Shown: positions 9,080-22,003, counted from the stretch's first letter. The stretch: DNA of 64,000 nucleotides from Xenorhabdus mauleonii (GCF_900113945.1 NZ_FORG01000001.1:186001-250000), one strand, 5' to 3'. Program-made: numbers and translations. The notes: a model not told the origin generated them from the sequence alone.

Positions 9080-10423
9080 TTAACGATAGCGTTTTGTTGG
9101 GCTATTTTGATTCTGTTCCATTAGCCAGTTTAATTTTTCCCCAATTTTACCTTCCAGCCCTCTCGCCGTCGGATAATAATAACGTGTTTGTTCCATTTCT
9201 GGCGGGAAATAAACTTCACCAGCCGCATATGCGTTAGGTTCATCGTGAGCATATCGGTATGCTTCGCCATATCCCATTTCTTTCATCAGCTTAGTGGGAG
9301 CATTGCGCAGGTGAGCCGGAACATCATAATCTGGTTTATCTTGTGCATCTGCCATCGCAGCTTTGAATGCGGTATAAACTGCATTACTTTTTGGCGCGCA
9401 CGCGAGGTAAACAATTGCTTGTGCAATCGCCCGTTCTCCTTCAGCCGCCCCCACACGGGTGAAACAATCCCATGCAGCAATCGCGACCTGCATACCGCGT
9501 GGATCAGCATTTCCTACATCTTCAGAAGCAATAGCCAGTAACCGTCGGGCAACATAGAGTGGATCACCTCCCGCAGATATGATCCTGGCATACCAGTAAA
9601 GTGCTGCATCAGGCGCAGAGCCGCGGACGGATTTGTGCAAAGCAGAAATTAAATCGTAATACCGATCACCTTTGTTATCAAAGCGCGCACTTCTTTCTCC
9701 GCTCACTTCTTTCAGCAATTCCGGCGTCAAAATCCGTTGCCCCAGTGAATTCACTTCAGCCATATCTGACATCATTTCCAGTAAATTCAATGAACGACGA
9801 GCATCCCCTGCCACCAGTTCTGCTATCATTTGACGGGTATCGTCCGGCAATACGATATTTTGCCCACCAATTCCACGCTCTTTATTTTCCAAAGCCTGAA
9901 TCAACACTTGTTCAATTTCTGCCTTTGAGAGCGATTTCAGTAAATAGACGCGAGCCCGTGACAGCAATGCTGAATTTAATTCAAAAGAAGGGTTTTCAGT
10001 CGTTGCGCCAATAAATGTGATTGTGCCATCTTCAATATGCGGTAAAAATGCATCTTGCTGGCTTTTATTAAATCGATGAACTTCATCGACAAATAAAATA
10101 GTTCTGCGCCCTGCATTACGATTTTGACGCGCTTTTTCTATGGATTCACGAATTTCCTTAATGCCCGATGTTACAGCTGAAATTCGTTCTATATCAGCTT
10201 GGGCATAGTGGCCTATGATTTCAGCTAACGTAGTTTTCCCTGTTCCCGGCGGCCCCCATAAGATCATTGAATGGAGATGGCCTGCCCGGATTGCCCTTGG
10301 TAAAGGTTTCCCTTCCGCCAATAAATGTTGCTGGCCGATATAATCATCTAATGTGACTGGCCGCATTTTGGCGGCCAGTGGTTGGAATTCATTTTGCGAA
10401 AAATCGAGTGAAAGGTTGTTCAC
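9080..10423 (-). CDS. rarA: Replication-associated recombination protein A (AAA+ ATPase)
   Basis: RarA (MgsA) is a tetrameric clamp-loader-like ATPase that acts at stalled replication forks. The 447 residues include a Walker A motif GPPGTGKT (57-64), a Walker [13 protein letters not shown], sensor [12 protein letters not shown] and the C-terminal MgsA helical domain ending with a proline/tyrosine-rich tail. The start overlaps nothing and lies 8 bp after the lolA stop, so the two are probably co-transcribed. The arrangement lolA-rarA-serS is the standard enterobacterial order. No anomalies are visible. Confidence 0.96.
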   Translation of the reverse strand: MNNLSLDFSQNEFQPLAAKMRPVTLDDYIGQQHLLAEGKPLPRAIRAGHLHSMILWGPPGTGKTTLAEIIGHYAQADIERISAVTSGIKEIRESIEKARQNRNAGRRTILFVDEVHRFNKSQQDAFLPHIEDGTITFIGATTENPSFELNSALLSRARVYLLKSLSKAEIEQVLIQALENKERGIGGQNIVLPDDTRQMIAELVAGDARRSLNLLEMMSDMAEVNSLGQRILTPELLKEVSGERSARFDNKGDRYYDLISALHKSVRGSAPDAALYWYARIISAGGDPLYVARRLLAIASEDVGNADPRGMQVAIAAWDCFTRVGAAEGERAIAQAIVYLACAPKSNAVYTAFKAAMADAQDKPDYDVPAHLRNAPTKLMKEMGYGEAYRYAHDEPNAYAAGEVYFPPEMEQTRYYYPTARGLEGKIGEKLNWLMEQNQNSPTKRYR

Positions 10424-10430
10424 TTAAACC

Positions 10431-11042
10431 TCACTGACGTTGATCATCCAACGTCACGCCATCTGGGACTGTAAATTTGAATTTTGACGCATCGACACGA
10501 GTGTTTTGTTGACCTTGCAATTGATAAGCACTTTTTTGCCCATCTTGTTCAATCGCTGTAAATTTCTGAATTGTTCCTTCTGGCGTCACTGTAATTGAAA
10601 AATGTTTTAAATTCCCATTGGTATTATTGGGAGTTAATTCAAAATCATTGCCACTTTGTGCCACTTTGTATTGCTTCCAATCAGCGGGATCATTGCGTGC
10701 AATCAGCATAAACGGCGTATTGCCCGTTGCATCTTTTAGCCAATTTGCCGTCACTTGCTCAACAAAGGGATTATAAAACCATAATGTTTTGCCATCAGAA
10801 ATCAGGACACTCTCATCAGGCGATGTCATGTGCCAGTTAAATAAATTGGGGCGTTTAATCCAAAGCTCACCTTCCCCTTTCTGGATTGTAGCGCCATCAT
10901 TACTCGTTACGGTTTGAGTAAAGCTGGCATGAAAGCTATTGACTTTCCCTAAACGCCCTTGCAAATCCTGCGTAGCATTAGCCCATGCAGAACCTGCGCT
11001 CACACCCATAATCAGACAACCAATCAACATCAGTTTTTTCAT
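10431..11042 (-). CDS. lolA: Outer-membrane lipoprotein carrier protein LolA
   Basis: Periplasmic chaperone that takes lipoproteins from LolCDE and hands them to LolB at the outer membrane. From ATG 11042 the product is 203 residues, with a Sec signal peptide [21 protein letters not shown] and cleavage predicted before NATQDL. The mature part keeps the LolA-fold features [18 protein letters not shown] and [16 protein letters not shown]. The start was chosen because it gives the signal peptide and has AAGGT upstream; a longer frame to 11096 would add 18 unlikely residues. ftsK lies upstream and rarA 8 bp downstream, as in E. coli. Confidence 0.97.
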   Translation of the reverse strand: MKKLMLIGCLIMGVSAGSAWANATQDLQGRLGKVNSFHASFTQTVTSNDGATIQKGEGELWIKRPNLFNWHMTSPDESVLISDGKTLWFYNPFVEQVTANWLKDATGNTPFMLIARNDPADWKQYKVAQSGNDFELTPNNTNGNLKHFSITVTPEGTIQKFTAIEQDGQKSAYQLQGQQNTRVDASKFKFTVPDGVTLDDQRQ

Positions 11043-11097
11043 GTGCGAGATACCTTCAATTCGTATTATTATCAGCCGCAATGGCTGATATCGCATT

Positions 11098-11167
11098 GCA
11101 TTTAACAGACTGCATTTAACAAATCACATTTAACAAATTGCAGTTAACAGATTGTATTTAAAAACAA
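11098..11167. repeat. 14-bp imperfect tandem repeat, five units
   Basis: Units GCATTTAACAGACT, GCATTTAACAAATC, ACATTTAACAAATT, GCAGTTAACAGATT and a degenerate GTATTTAAAAACAA start at 11098, 11112, 11126, 11140 and 11154. They fill the whole spacer between lolA and ftsK up to the ftsK stop codon. Confidence 0.8.
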
Positions 11168-11170
11168 GGG

Positions 11171-14100
11171 CTAGTGCTCGTGTGGCGGTGGCGCCAAAAC
11201 TTCACGATTACCATTGTGCCCAGGCGCACTTACAATCTGCTGTGCTTCCATTTGTTCAACAATTCGGGCTGCACGGTTATATCCAATACGGAATTGCCGC
11301 TGCACACCTGAAATAGAAACCCGGCGTTTTTCAATCACAAATTCAACAGCCTGATCAAATAGTGGATCCAGCTCTTCATCGCTGTCAAAGCCTAAGCCAC
11401 CTTCTCCATCCTCTCCACCTTTAATGATGCTGTCAATATATTGAGGGCGGCCGCGCGCTTTCCAGTCATTAACAACTTCATGGACTTCCTGATCAAGCAC
11501 AAATGCGCCATGAACACGTACTGGAATGGAAGAGTTGGGTGCCAAATAAAGCATATCCCCCATGCCAAGCAATGATTCTGCTCCACCCTGATCAAGAATG
11601 GTACGGGAATCGATTTTACTGGATACCGTAAATGCGATGCGTGTTGGAATGTTTGCCTTAATCAGACCGGTAATAATATCAACAGACGGGCGCTGAGTTG
11701 CCAGCACTAAGTGGATCCCGGCAGCACGAGCTTTCTGGGCCAAACGCGCAATCAACTCTTCCACTTTTTTGCCAACTGTCATCATCAGATCAGCAAACTC
11801 ATCGACCATAACAACAATATAAGGCTCTTTTTTCAGCACAGGATGCGTTGTGTCCATGCTGTCACCCGGTTTCCAGAATGGATCCGGAATTGGGCGCCCC
11901 ATATTTTCTGCTTGTTTGATCTTATCGTTATAACCTGCAATATTACGCACGCCCAAAGCTGACATCAGTTTATAGCGCCGTTCCATTTCATTTACACACC
12001 AACGTAAAGCATTGGCGGCATCTTTCATGTCGGTGACAACTTCAGTCAGCAAGTGGGGAATGCCTTCATAAACCGATAGCTCAAGCATTTTCGGGTCGAT
12101 CATGATAAAGCGGACATCTTCTGGTTTCGCCTTATACAGGATACTGAGGATCATGGCGTTGACCCCTACCGATTTACCTGATCCCGTTGTTCCCGCCACC
12201 AGCAAATGAGGCATTTTACCCAGATCAGCCACAACAGGCTGCCCACCAATATCCTTCCCAAGTACGATGGTCAATGGTGATGGGTTATCTCTGAATTTCT
12301 CACAATCCAATACTTCGCGCAGATAAACTGTTTGTCGTTTTTTGTTCGGTAATTCCAACCCAACATAAGGTTTACCGGGAATTACTTCAACGATACGAAC
12401 AGCGACGGCGGAAAGTGAACGGGCAAGGTCACGTGACAAATTGGATATGCGGGAAGCTTTAACGCCCGGTGCCAAATCCAATTCAAATCTTGTGATTACA
12501 GGGCCTGGTGAAAACCCAACGACATCAGCTTTGACACGATAATCGTTTAAACGTGCTTCTATTAAACGTGAAGTTTGCTCAAGGGCAAACATATCAACAG
12601 GCTCTTCTTCCTCTGGTGGTGCAGTTAAGAGATCCAGAGAAGGCATTGGTGTTGTCGGTTTTGGCAATGGCTGATCATTGCGCATCAAAAATGGATGGAA
12701 CAAGCTATCTTGCTGCGGTTGCTGCGGTTGCTGCGGTTGCTGCGGTTGCTGCGGTTGCTGCGGTTGCTGCGGTTGCTGCGGTTGCTGCGGTTGCTGCGGT
12801 TGCTGCGCAAAAGTATGCTGGATTTTCGGTTCGTTGGAAGCCGGAACTGGAATTATTTTTTCCTGCTGAGCATATTGTTGATCCGATGATGTCGAGAAGC
12901 CAAATGCAGGCTCATCAGATTCATATTTATCAAGATAGCCAGCTTGAGAGGAAGCACTAAATTCAGGTACTTCTTCCGGAGCAAAAGATGATGTTGGCGT
13001 AATCGGCTGATTCAGTTGGTAGCGTTCACGTTGCTGTTGTTCAAATGCTATTCGCAACATTTCTTCTTGCACTTGTGCTTCTTGCTCTTCTGCACTCTCT
13101 GCCGCATTACCATTTTCTATATTACTTTTTTCTACAATATTTCTTTCGGTGAATGCCTCGATTGTTGGCTGTCTGTCTACCGCTAACGATTGAATTTCTA
13201 CTGGCTTAGTGTCTGTTGGCCTAGTATCGATTGACGCTGCCGTCTCTTTATCTGAATCTTTGTTTTCCGATTCAAAATCGTTACCATAGCGCTGACGTTG
13301 CTGCTCAATGAATTGCTGACGCAGGATATTTTCCTGTTGCTCATCCATTTGCTGTTCATTCGATTCAGCAACCAATTCATTCTGTCTTTCTTTTTCTTCC
13401 CGTTGCAGATCTTCGGCCAAACGATGTGAAGGGACTTTGATACCATATAATTCACGACGCGTAGGTATTCTGACCGGATTAGGGCGCGGCATTTCAGGGC
13501 CGATGCCTTGTTTAACCTGAGGGTTTCTCACTATCGGCGCAATGCTGGCAACAGTTTCTGCAGCGCTCTTCACGTCACTGTCAGTTGGGAAGCTCGTTGA
13601 AAAATCACCAGACTCTGTATTTGCTTGATAATCATCAGGCAATTCAAATGTGTAACGGACTGGTTCTTCTGCTTGTTTTTCTCCAGTGCCATCATGCCCT
13701 ATTTCAGTGTGTACGGCTTCTGATGAAGTTTCTGGGGCTTGTATGGTAGGTTGTATATGTTCATGACTGAACGTATTTTCTGCTGTTTCTGGTGAAATAG
13801 AATCAGCTAACATTACTTCTGGCAAAGGCATGTTTTCAGAATTCGGCTCAGGTAAGCTCTTATTATTATTTGCCTGACTATCGTTATTTTCCTGATTATT
13901 GTCGGATTCTGTCGGAGAGGCTAGTGCAGTCGATGAGTCTGCATCTGTGCTGGCCAATTCAGTTATTGTCGGCGCAGTTAATAATACGTCATCATCAGAT
14001 ACAGTGGCTGTCTTGGGCATCCCACTCTTATCCGTGTTGTCTGTATGCTCAGGCTCACTGACCGAATATGCGGGATCGGTTTCGACTTCCCCTTCTTCTT

Positions 14101-14749
14101 CGCTTTCGTCGTATTCATATTCATTGTCATTACGACCGCGATTGACGACAAAGCTGAGTGAGTTCAGGATGACTTCACCAATTTTTTCCGCAATGGTCAG
14201 CCATGACCAGCCGGTAAATAATGTGAAACCAACCACCCAAGTACCAAGCAAGGCCAGTGTTGCCCCCAATACATTGAACCAAGGCAAGATGGCATTGCTG
14301 AATAAATTACCCACAACCCCGCCGGCAGCAAAGTCGTTTAAATCATCAATATTGAGAGCAGCCAACCCACAAGAGGTCAATATCAAGGCTAAAGCTCCAA
14401 TGGCGCGCAATGCGAGGGTAAAGAAATCAACGTACTCTTGCCTATCTTTCTGACGGAAAGCATTCCAACAGCCTAAAAGCATTAACGGCGGGACTGCATA
14501 GGCAAGAATACCAAATGCGGAGAACAGTATGTCAGACAACCAAGCACCAACACTGCCAGCCCAATTATGAACAGGTTCATGCCATGCAGTTTGTGACCAG
14601 CTTGGATCGGAAGGGTTGAAACTGACGAGTGCCAGCATTAAGTACACCGCGCAAATAGCAATAACCAACAAAACGGCTTCCAGAAGTCGCCGGCCACTGC
14701 TTATTTTTTTTAACTTAACACGTTTGTCTTCTGTATATTCCTGGTTCAA
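11171..14749 (-). CDS. ftsK: DNA translocase FtsK
   Basis: Septal DNA pump that clears the terminus region and activates XerCD at dif. The 1192 residues (E. coli 1329) comprise an N-terminal membrane domain with four helices within about residues 25-190, a long acidic and glutamine-rich linker (about 200-690), the RecA-like motor with Walker [15 protein letters not shown] and Walker [12 protein letters not shown], and the C-terminal winged-helix gamma domain ([20 protein letters not shown]) that reads KOPS. The linker contains a perfect tandem PQQ tract (12711-12800). The start ATG 14749 matches E. coli (MSQEYIEDK versus MNQEYTEDK). lolA follows downstream and lrp precedes it upstream, the normal order. 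Confidence 0.98.
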   Translation of the reverse strand: MNQEYTEDKRVKLKKISSGRRLLEAVLLVIAICAVYLMLALVSFNPSDPSWSQTAWHEPVHNWAGSVGAWLSDILFSAFGILAYAVPPLMLLGCWNAFRQKDRQEYVDFFTLALRAIGALALILTSCGLAALNIDDLNDFAAGGVVGNLFSNAILPWFNVLGATLALLGTWVVGFTLFTGWSWLTIAEKIGEVILNSLSFVVNRGRNDNEYEYDESEEEGEVETDPAYSVSEPEHTDNTDKSGMPKTATVSDDDVLLTAPTITELASTDADSSTALASPTESDNNQENNDSQANNNKSLPEPNSENMPLPEVMLADSISPETAENTFSHEHIQPTIQAPETSSEAVHTEIGHDGTGEKQAEEPVRYTFELPDDYQANTESGDFSTSFPTDSDVKSAAETVASIAPIVRNPQVKQGIGPEMPRPNPVRIPTRRELYGIKVPSHRLAEDLQREEKERQNELVAESNEQQMDEQQENILRQQFIEQQRQRYGNDFESENKDSDKETAASIDTRPTDTKPVEIQSLAVDRQPTIEAFTERNIVEKSNIENGNAAESAEEQEAQVQEEMLRIAFEQQQRERYQLNQPITPTSSFAPEEVPEFSASSQAGYLDKYESDEPAFGFSTSSDQQYAQQEKIIPVPASNEPKIQHTFAQQPQQPQQPQQPQQPQQPQQPQQPQQPQQPQQDSLFHPFLMRNDQPLPKPTTPMPSLDLLTAPPEEEEPVDMFALEQTSRLIEARLNDYRVKADVVGFSPGPVITRFELDLAPGVKASRISNLSRDLARSLSAVAVRIVEVIPGKPYVGLELPNKKRQTVYLREVLDCEKFRDNPSPLTIVLGKDIGGQPVVADLGKMPHLLVAGTTGSGKSVGVNAMILSILYKAKPEDVRFIMIDPKMLELSVYEGIPHLLTEVVTDMKDAANALRWCVNEMERRYKLMSALGVRNIAGYNDKIKQAENMGRPIPDPFWKPGDSMDTTHPVLKKEPYIVVMVDEFADLMMTVGKKVEELIARLAQKARAAGIHLVLATQRPSVDIITGLIKANIPTRIAFTVSSKIDSRTILDQGGAESLLGMGDMLYLAPNSSIPVRVHGAFVLDQEVHEVVNDWKARGRPQYIDSIIKGGEDGEGGLGFDSDEELDPLFDQAVEFVIEKRRVSISGVQRQFRIGYNRAARIVEQMEAQQIVSAPGHNGNREVLAPPPHEH
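12711..12807 (-). repeat. 9-bp tandem repeat (PQQ codons) inside ftsK
   Basis: Ten identical copies of TGCTGCGGT (12711-12800) plus a partial copy encode consecutive Pro-Gln-Gln units in the FtsK linker. There is no base difference between units, which implies recent expansion or active homogenisation. The unit length keeps frame, so copy number can change without breaking the gene. Confidence 0.95.
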
Positions 14750-14881
14750 GAAAGGCTCTCCAGGTTTTCCTGTTGATTAAACGGAACAACGCTGAGGGTA
14801 GCTCAGCGTTGAAACTGTATGCATAAACAGGAGTGTACCTAAGTTTTTCCTGTTTTGCATCTGTACATTTTAGACAAAAGC

Positions 14882-15376
14882 TTAACGAGTCTTAATCACC
14901 AGGCGATTACTCTGTTTCACTTCTTCCATAACGACATAAGTACGAGTATCGTTAACACCTGGAAGACGCAGCAGGGTTTCACCAAGTAATTTACGGTAAG
15001 CAGACATGTCTGGTACACGCGTTTTCAGCAAATAGTCAAAATCACCAGAAACCAAATGACATTCTTGGATTTCTTCCAGTTTCTGGACAGCGGTATTGAA
15101 TTGTTCGAATACATCCGCTGCACCACGATTCAGCGTAATTTCAACAAATACCAGCAATGATGCATCCAAGTAATGGGGATTTAGCAAAGCTGTATAGCCA
15201 GAGATGAAGCCCTGACGCTCCAGGCGGCGTACACGTTCCAAACAAGGTGTTGGTGATAAGCCTACCCGCTTGGATAATTCGACGTTAGAAATACGGCCAT
15301 CTTTTTGTAACTCGTTAAGGATATTACGATCTATACGATCAAGATCTTTTCCTGGACGCTTCTTATTATCAATCAT
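14882..15376 (-). CDS. lrp: Leucine-responsive regulatory protein
   Basis: Global regulator of amino-acid metabolism, fimbriae and, in insect-pathogenic relatives, host interaction. From ATG 15376 the product is 164 residues and nearly identical to E. coli Lrp. It has an AsnC-type helix-turn-helix (NVELSKRVGLSPTPCLERVRRLE) at about residues 30-55 and a RAM ligand-binding/oligomerisation domain after residue 70. A longer frame to 15430 was rejected because ATG 15376 gives the universal MxDxKKRPGKDLDRIDR start and has AGAGAG upstream. It is divergent from trxB across a 678-bp spacer. Lrp normally represses its own promoter, which would lie in that spacer. Confidence 0.98.
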   Translation of the reverse strand: MIDNKKRPGKDLDRIDRNILNELQKDGRISNVELSKRVGLSPTPCLERVRRLERQGFISGYTALLNPHYLDASLLVFVEITLNRGAADVFEQFNTAVQKLEEIQECHLVSGDFDYLLKTRVPDMSAYRKLLGETLLRLPGVNDTRTYVVMEEVKQSNRLVIKTR

Positions 15377-17014
<1,638 letters not shown>

Positions 17015-17025
17015 TCCATCTTCCT

Positions 17026-17053
17026 AAAAGGCGCTATTTCGATAGCGCCTTTT
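17026..17053 (+). terminator. trxB terminator
   Basis: A perfect 12-bp stem AAAAGGCGCTAT / ATAGCGCCTTTT with a TTCG tetraloop, 12 bp after the trxB stop, ends in TTTT. Confidence 0.9.
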
Positions 17054-17067
17054 AATAACAAGCAATA

Positions 17068-17262
17068 TATACCCATTGGATTTCAAAATGCGGCTCGACG
17101 GCAAGGGAACTAATTTGCCCAATCAAAAACCGGCCTCCGGTGAGAAGAAAGAAACCTCCCATTTATCCCCCGGAAGTATGGATATCCGTATGTTTATAAA
17201 AACGGTGATTGGGGTGAGTGAGCGCAGCCAGTAAAGCTGCAACTTGAAAGACAATGAATATA
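17068..17262. repeat. MITE-like dispersed repeat (195 bp)
   Basis: Begins TATACCCATTGGATTTCAA and ends TTGAAAGACAATGAATATA, an imperfect inverted pair. The interior includes GCTCGACGGCAAGGGAAC and GGGGTGAGTGAGCGCAGCC, words I recall from repeats in Photorhabdus and Xenorhabdus intergenic regions. It has no coding capacity. It fills the trxB-cydD spacer, leaving about 50 bp for a cydD promoter. Its outer TATACCC end resembles the ends of the two shorter repeats at 6593 and 7583. Confidence 0.7.
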
Positions 17263-17313
17263 GAGTTTGTGTTGATATTCCGCATCATTACCTGCTAACT
17301 AAATATTTTTCTT

Positions 17314-19083
17314 ATGGATAAAACAAGACAATCTGAACTGGTTCGATGGCTGAGACAGCAAAGTGCCCCTGCCCGTCGCTGGCTTCGTCTCTCCATGCTC
17401 CTCGGACTAATCAGCGGATTATTGATCATTTCTCAAGCCTGGCTCTTGGCTTCCATCCTCCAAGCCCTGATTATGGACAATGTTCCTCGTGAAAACCTCA
17501 TTAATCAGTTTCTGATGCTGGCAGCAACGTTTACATTCCGGGCAATCATCACGGCCATACGCGAACGGGTCGGTTTTATTTGTGGCAAAGTGGTACGCCA
17601 ACAAATCCGTGGCATGGTCTTGGATAAGTTAGAGCAATTGGGGCCTGTGTGGGTCAAAGGAAAGCCCGCAGGTAGCTGGGCAACCATTATTTTGGAGCAA
17701 ATAGAGGACATGCAGGATTTTTATTCCCGCTACCTGCCCCAAATGACGCTCGCAGCCATGATCCCAATTTTGACTCTGATTACCGTTTTTCCAGTGAATT
17801 GGGCCGCTGGATTAATTTTACTTGCCACTGCTCCGTTGATCCCACTGTTTATGATTCTGGTCGGTTTAGGCGCTGCCGATGCCAATCGACGCAATTTCGT
17901 TGCGCTCAGCCGATTAAGCGGTAATTTTCTCGATCGCTTACGTGGGCTGGATACTTTGCGCCTATTCCATCGCGGGGCTGCCGAAGTTGAACAGATCACT
18001 CAATCAACGGAAGATTTTCGCCGCAGAACAATGGAAGTCCTGCGCATGGCATTTTTATCTTCAGCCGTATTGGAATTTTTTGCCGCGATATCCATTGCCG
18101 TTGTTGCCGTTTATTTTGGTTTCTCTTATCTGGGGGAACTGCACTTTGGCAGCTATGGGGTGGGCGTTACTTTATTTGCTGGTTTTCTGGCTTTAATTCT
18201 TGCACCTGAATTTTTCCAGCCGCTGCGTGATTTAGGTACGTTTTACCATGCAAAAGCTCAGGCGGTCGGGGCAGCGGAATCACTCTTTACCCTGCTTAGC
18301 AGTGATGGAAAAGAAGCAATAGCCAGTGGAGAGAAAACGCTAGCGAATAAAAAACCTGTCACTATTGAAGCCGAGGCACTGGAAATTCTATCCCATGACG
18401 GCCATCGTCTTGCTGGCCCCCTGCACTTCATCATTGAAGAACACCAGCGAATCGCACTGGTTGGCAAAAGTGGCGCAGGAAAAAGCTCTTTGATCAATGT
18501 ATTGCTGGGATTTTTGCCTTACCGCGGCTCCCTGAAAATTAACGGCATTGAACTGCGTGAATTGGATCTCACCAAATGGCGTGAATGCCTGAGCTGGGTT
18601 GGGCAAAATCCACATTTACCAGAACAAACCTTGCTCGATAATATTCGTCTTGGCCAATACGATGCAACACAAGAACAAATCCACGAAGTCATGGAAAAAG
18701 CCTATGTCAGCGAGTTTGTTTCTGACCTGCCAGATGGCATCAATACCGCCGTGGGTGATAATGCTGCTCGCCTGTCTGTCGGGCAAGCTCAGCGTATAGC
18801 CGTGGCACGGGCGTTATTGAATCCCTGCCAATTATTGCTGTTGGATGAACCTGCCGCCAGCCTTGATGCACATAGCGAACAGCGTGTAATGATGGCCTTG
18901 AATCAAGCTGCCCAGCAACAACCCACGTTATTGGTTACTCACTTACTAGAAGAAACTCTGGAATACGACCAAATCTGGGTAATGGAAAACGGTTTATTGA
19001 TTGAAAAAGGTGATTATCAGAGTTTGAGCCAATCTCAGGGGGCATTTTCCCGTCTGTTGTCTCACCGCAGTGTGGAGCTTTAA
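17314..19083 (+). CDS. cydD: ABC transporter CydD, cysteine/glutathione exporter subunit
   Basis: Half-transporter that pairs with CydC to export glutathione/cysteine, or haem according to newer work, and is required for assembly of cytochrome bd oxidase. The 589 residues have six transmembrane helices in the first 320 residues and a nucleotide-binding domain with Walker A GKSGAGKSS, signature LSVGQAQRIAVARALL and Walker B LLLLDEPAASLD. cydC begins 2 bp after its stop, so the pair forms one translationally coupled unit. The start ATG 17314 matches the family start MDKTRQ. Confidence 0.97.
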   Translation: MDKTRQSELVRWLRQQSAPARRWLRLSMLLGLISGLLIISQAWLLASILQALIMDNVPRENLINQFLMLAATFTFRAIITAIRERVGFICGKVVRQQIRGMVLDKLEQLGPVWVKGKPAGSWATIILEQIEDMQDFYSRYLPQMTLAAMIPILTLITVFPVNWAAGLILLATAPLIPLFMILVGLGAADANRRNFVALSRLSGNFLDRLRGLDTLRLFHRGAAEVEQITQSTEDFRRRTMEVLRMAFLSSAVLEFFAAISIAVVAVYFGFSYLGELHFGSYGVGVTLFAGFLALILAPEFFQPLRDLGTFYHAKAQAVGAAESLFTLLSSDGKEAIASGEKTLANKKPVTIEAEALEILSHDGHRLAGPLHFIIEEHQRIALVGKSGAGKSSLINVLLGFLPYRGSLKINGIELRELDLTKWRECLSWVGQNPHLPEQTLLDNIRLGQYDATQEQIHEVMEKAYVSEFVSDLPDGINTAVGDNAARLSVGQAQRIAVARALLNPCQLLLLDEPAASLDAHSEQRVMMALNQAAQQQPTLLVTHLLEETLEYDQIWVMENGLLIEKGDYQSLSQSQGAFSRLLSHRSVEL

Positions 19084-19085
19084 TC

Positions 19086-20804
19086 ATGCGCATATTACTC
19101 CCATTTCTCGCTCTCTATCGCCGTCACTGGTTCCTCATTAGTTTAGGAATGGTACTGGCGATTGTAACGCTATTGGCCAGTATCGGCCTGCTGACGCTTT
19201 CCGGCTGGTTCCTGGCAGGAACTGCCTTGGCGGGGTTTGCAGGATTATATACATTTAACTATATGCTGCCTGCCGCAGGTGTACGTGGTGCAGCGATTTT
19301 TCGTACTGCCGGGCGCTATGGGGAACGTATCGTCAGCCATGATGCGACATTCCGTGTTTTGGCTCATTTGCGTGTTTTTGCTTTTAAGAAAATTTTACCC
19401 CTTTCTCCGGGAGGTATTGCTCGTTTTCGCCAAGGTGAAGTATTAAACAGGCTTGTTGCCGATGTCGAAACGTTGGATCATCTTTATTTGCGGGTGATTT
19501 CTCCGGTTATCACTGCATTTGCCGTAATTGCCGTGCTGACATTTGGTTTGGGGTTCTTGGATCCCGCTCTTGCTTATCTTCTCGGTGGTATTATGTCAGG
19601 GCTGCTGCTGTTGCTGCCTTTAGGGTTTTATCATGCAGGAAAGCCTCATGGCAGCAATATCACCCTACAACGCGGCCAATATCGAACTTTACTCACCAGC
19701 ACCTTACAAGGGCAGGCTGAATTAAGCGTATTCGGCGCACTTAAGCGTTTCCGTCAATCCATGACAGACGTTGAGCAAGATTGGTTGAAAAGCCAACAAA
19801 AACAAGCCGGTTTGACTGGGTTATCACAAGCCATCATGATTTTTTTCACCGGCATGACTGTCACCTTGATGTTATGGCTGGCTGCGGCAGGTGTGGGAGA
19901 AAATAATCAACCCGGCGCATTAATAGCATTATTTACATTCTGTACTCTTGCTGCCTTTGAAGCACTTGGGCCGGTCACCGTGGCATTTCAGCACATGGGG
20001 CAAGTTATTTCGTCAGCGACCCGGGTTTCCCAATTAATGATCCAGAAACCGGAAGTCAATTTTCCTCCTCAGGGCCCTCAGATAAACGGCAACCTCAGCC
20101 TTGAAGTTAAAAATATTGATTTCACCTATCCCGACCAACCTTTACCGGTGTTGAAGAATATTTCCCTGTCATTAACGGCGGGTGAACATATCGCTTTATT
20201 AGGGAAAACAGGATGCGGCAAATCGACACTTTTACAGTTATTGACCCGGGCATGGGATATCAATAGTGGTGAAATCCAACTCAATCACAAACCTATCTCC
20301 AGTTATGATGAAACAACATTGCGTTCGCTGATGTCTGTTGTTCCCCAAAGAATACATGTCTTCAGCCATACTCTGCGTGAAAACCTTTTATTGGCAAAGC
20401 CCGATGCCAGTGATGAAGAATTGGAAACTGTATTGCTACAAGTAGGGCTGGGCAATTTGCTAGACACTGATCAAAAGCTAAACTGTTGGATGGGTGAAGG
20501 CGGGCGCCAACTCTCTGGTGGCGAGCAACGCCGTTTAGGCATTGCCAGAGCCTTGTTGCATGACGCTCCTTTAATGCTTTTGGATGAACCGACCGAAGGG
20601 CTTGATGCCGATACTGAACAACAAATTTTGTCATTACTGAACCATTGCTGTCAGCATAAAACACTGATCACCGTTACCCACCGGCTCACAGGCTTACAGG
20701 ATATGGATAGAATTTGTGTCATGGATGGAGGACACATTGTTGAACAAGGCAGACATGAAGTTCTTCTGGCTCAAAAAGGACGCTATTATCAATTTTATCA
20801 ATGA
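19086..20804 (+). CDS. cydC: ABC transporter CydC, cysteine/glutathione exporter subunit
   Basis: Partner of CydD in the heterodimeric exporter needed for cytochrome bd maturation. The 572 residues have the N-terminal membrane domain (helices from about residue 15), then an ATPase domain with Walker A LGKTGCGKSTLLQLL, signature LSGGEQRRLGIARALL and Walker B LMLLDEPTEGLD. It follows cydD with a 2-bp gap and precedes aat by about 70 bp, the normal enterobacterial order cydD-cydC-aat. No anomalies are visible. Confidence 0.97.
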   Translation: MRILLPFLALYRRHWFLISLGMVLAIVTLLASIGLLTLSGWFLAGTALAGFAGLYTFNYMLPAAGVRGAAIFRTAGRYGERIVSHDATFRVLAHLRVFAFKKILPLSPGGIARFRQGEVLNRLVADVETLDHLYLRVISPVITAFAVIAVLTFGLGFLDPALAYLLGGIMSGLLLLLPLGFYHAGKPHGSNITLQRGQYRTLLTSTLQGQAELSVFGALKRFRQSMTDVEQDWLKSQQKQAGLTGLSQAIMIFFTGMTVTLMLWLAAAGVGENNQPGALIALFTFCTLAAFEALGPVTVAFQHMGQVISSATRVSQLMIQKPEVNFPPQGPQINGNLSLEVKNIDFTYPDQPLPVLKNISLSLTAGEHIALLGKTGCGKSTLLQLLTRAWDINSGEIQLNHKPISSYDETTLRSLMSVVPQRIHVFSHTLRENLLLAKPDASDEELETVLLQVGLGNLLDTDQKLNCWMGEGGRQLSGGEQRRLGIARALLHDAPLMLLDEPTEGLDADTEQQILSLLNHCCQHKTLITVTHRLTGLQDMDRICVMDGGHIVEQGRHEVLLAQKGRYYQFYQ

Positions 20805-20872
20805 CATAGCTTTTACCAGAAGAATAATTTTTATCAAAAAAATAGCGATCCCAGGCAGGAGTGACACATTTT

Positions 20873-21580
20873 ATGTCGATAGCTCAACTGGATGATTCAC
20901 ATGAATTTCCCCATCCGAACCACGCTTTGGTTGAACCCAATGGCTTGCTGGCGTTTGGGGGAGATCTAAGTGCAGAACGTTTAAAAGTGGCTTATAATGA
21001 GGGCATTTTTCCGTGGTATTCGCCCTACGAGCCGCCTTTATGGTGGTCTCCTGATCCCAGGGCAGTATTAATTCCTGGAGAATTGCATACTGGTAGAACA
21101 CTGCGCCGTTTTATTCGCAAACATACTTACCAAATTACGGTAAACTATGCTTTCGATGAAGTAATATATAATTGCGCCCAACGGCAAGAAGGTACTTGGA
21201 TCGGGTCAGCAGTCCAGCGGGGCTATCAAACGCTGCACAAAGAAGGTTTAGCTCATTCAATTGAAGTCTGGCACGAACGTCAGCTGGTGGGTGGTCTATA
21301 TGGCGTTAGTGTGGGTACGCTGTTTTGCGGTGAATCAATGTTCAGCAAGATGGAGAATGCCTCCAAGTGTGCTTTTGTAGCATTCTATTACCATTTTTTA
21401 CGTCATGGTGGCCAATTGTTTGATTGTCAGGTATTAAATCATCATACCGAATCATTGGGCGCCAGAAATATTCCGAGGGGAGAATTTCTCCAGTATCTTT
21501 ATCAATTAAGGGCACAGTCATTACAGCCAAACTGCTGGTCTGCGCAATTGCTTGATTTACAATTACCCCCTAAGGACTAA
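20873..21580 (+). CDS. aat: Leucyl/phenylalanyl-tRNA-protein transferase
   Basis: Attaches Leu or Phe from charged tRNA to the N-terminal Arg or Lys of proteins, creating N-degrons read by ClpS-ClpAP, whose genes lie about 500 bp downstream. The 235-residue product has the family motifs [49 protein letters not shown] and [16 protein letters not shown] 20873 was chosen because CAGGAG lies 11 bases upstream and the length then matches E. coli (234). A GTG at 20861 inside that ribosome-binding site is the alternative. Confidence 0.96.
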   Translation: MSIAQLDDSHEFPHPNHALVEPNGLLAFGGDLSAERLKVAYNEGIFPWYSPYEPPLWWSPDPRAVLIPGELHTGRTLRRFIRKHTYQITVNYAFDEVIYNCAQRQEGTWIGSAVQRGYQTLHKEGLAHSIEVWHERQLVGGLYGVSVGTLFCGESMFSKMENASKCAFVAFYYHFLRHGGQLFDCQVLNHHTESLGARNIPRGEFLQYLYQLRAQSLQPNCWSAQLLDLQLPPKD

Positions 21581-21717
21581 AGTTGTTTACGGTGGAAATG
21601 TCGTCGCCTGTCATATGCAAAATGATGGCTTAAAATACGACATTCCTTTACATAATGATGGTTTTTCGGCATTATCTTGCCGGTTAAAAACTATGGTTGT
21701 TACATTTAGAGGATTAG

Positions 21718-21936
<219 letters not shown>

Positions 21937-21949
21937 TTAAGTGCCTTTA

Positions 21950-21986
21950 ACACCACAGGTGTATTTTTTATATCCACCTGTGGTGT
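21950..21986 (+). terminator. Hairpin after infA
   Basis: ACACCACAGGTG (21950-21961) pairs perfectly with CACCTGTGGTGT (21975-21986). No T-run follows on the plus strand, so termination is likely but not certain. Confidence 0.6.
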
Positions 21987-22003
21987 GGCCTTGACTGCGA
22001 TTT

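Noticed and set aside
12711-12807. Regular short repeats that could be taken for a CRISPR array
   Set aside because: The units are contiguous 9-bp codon repeats within ftsK with no spacers.
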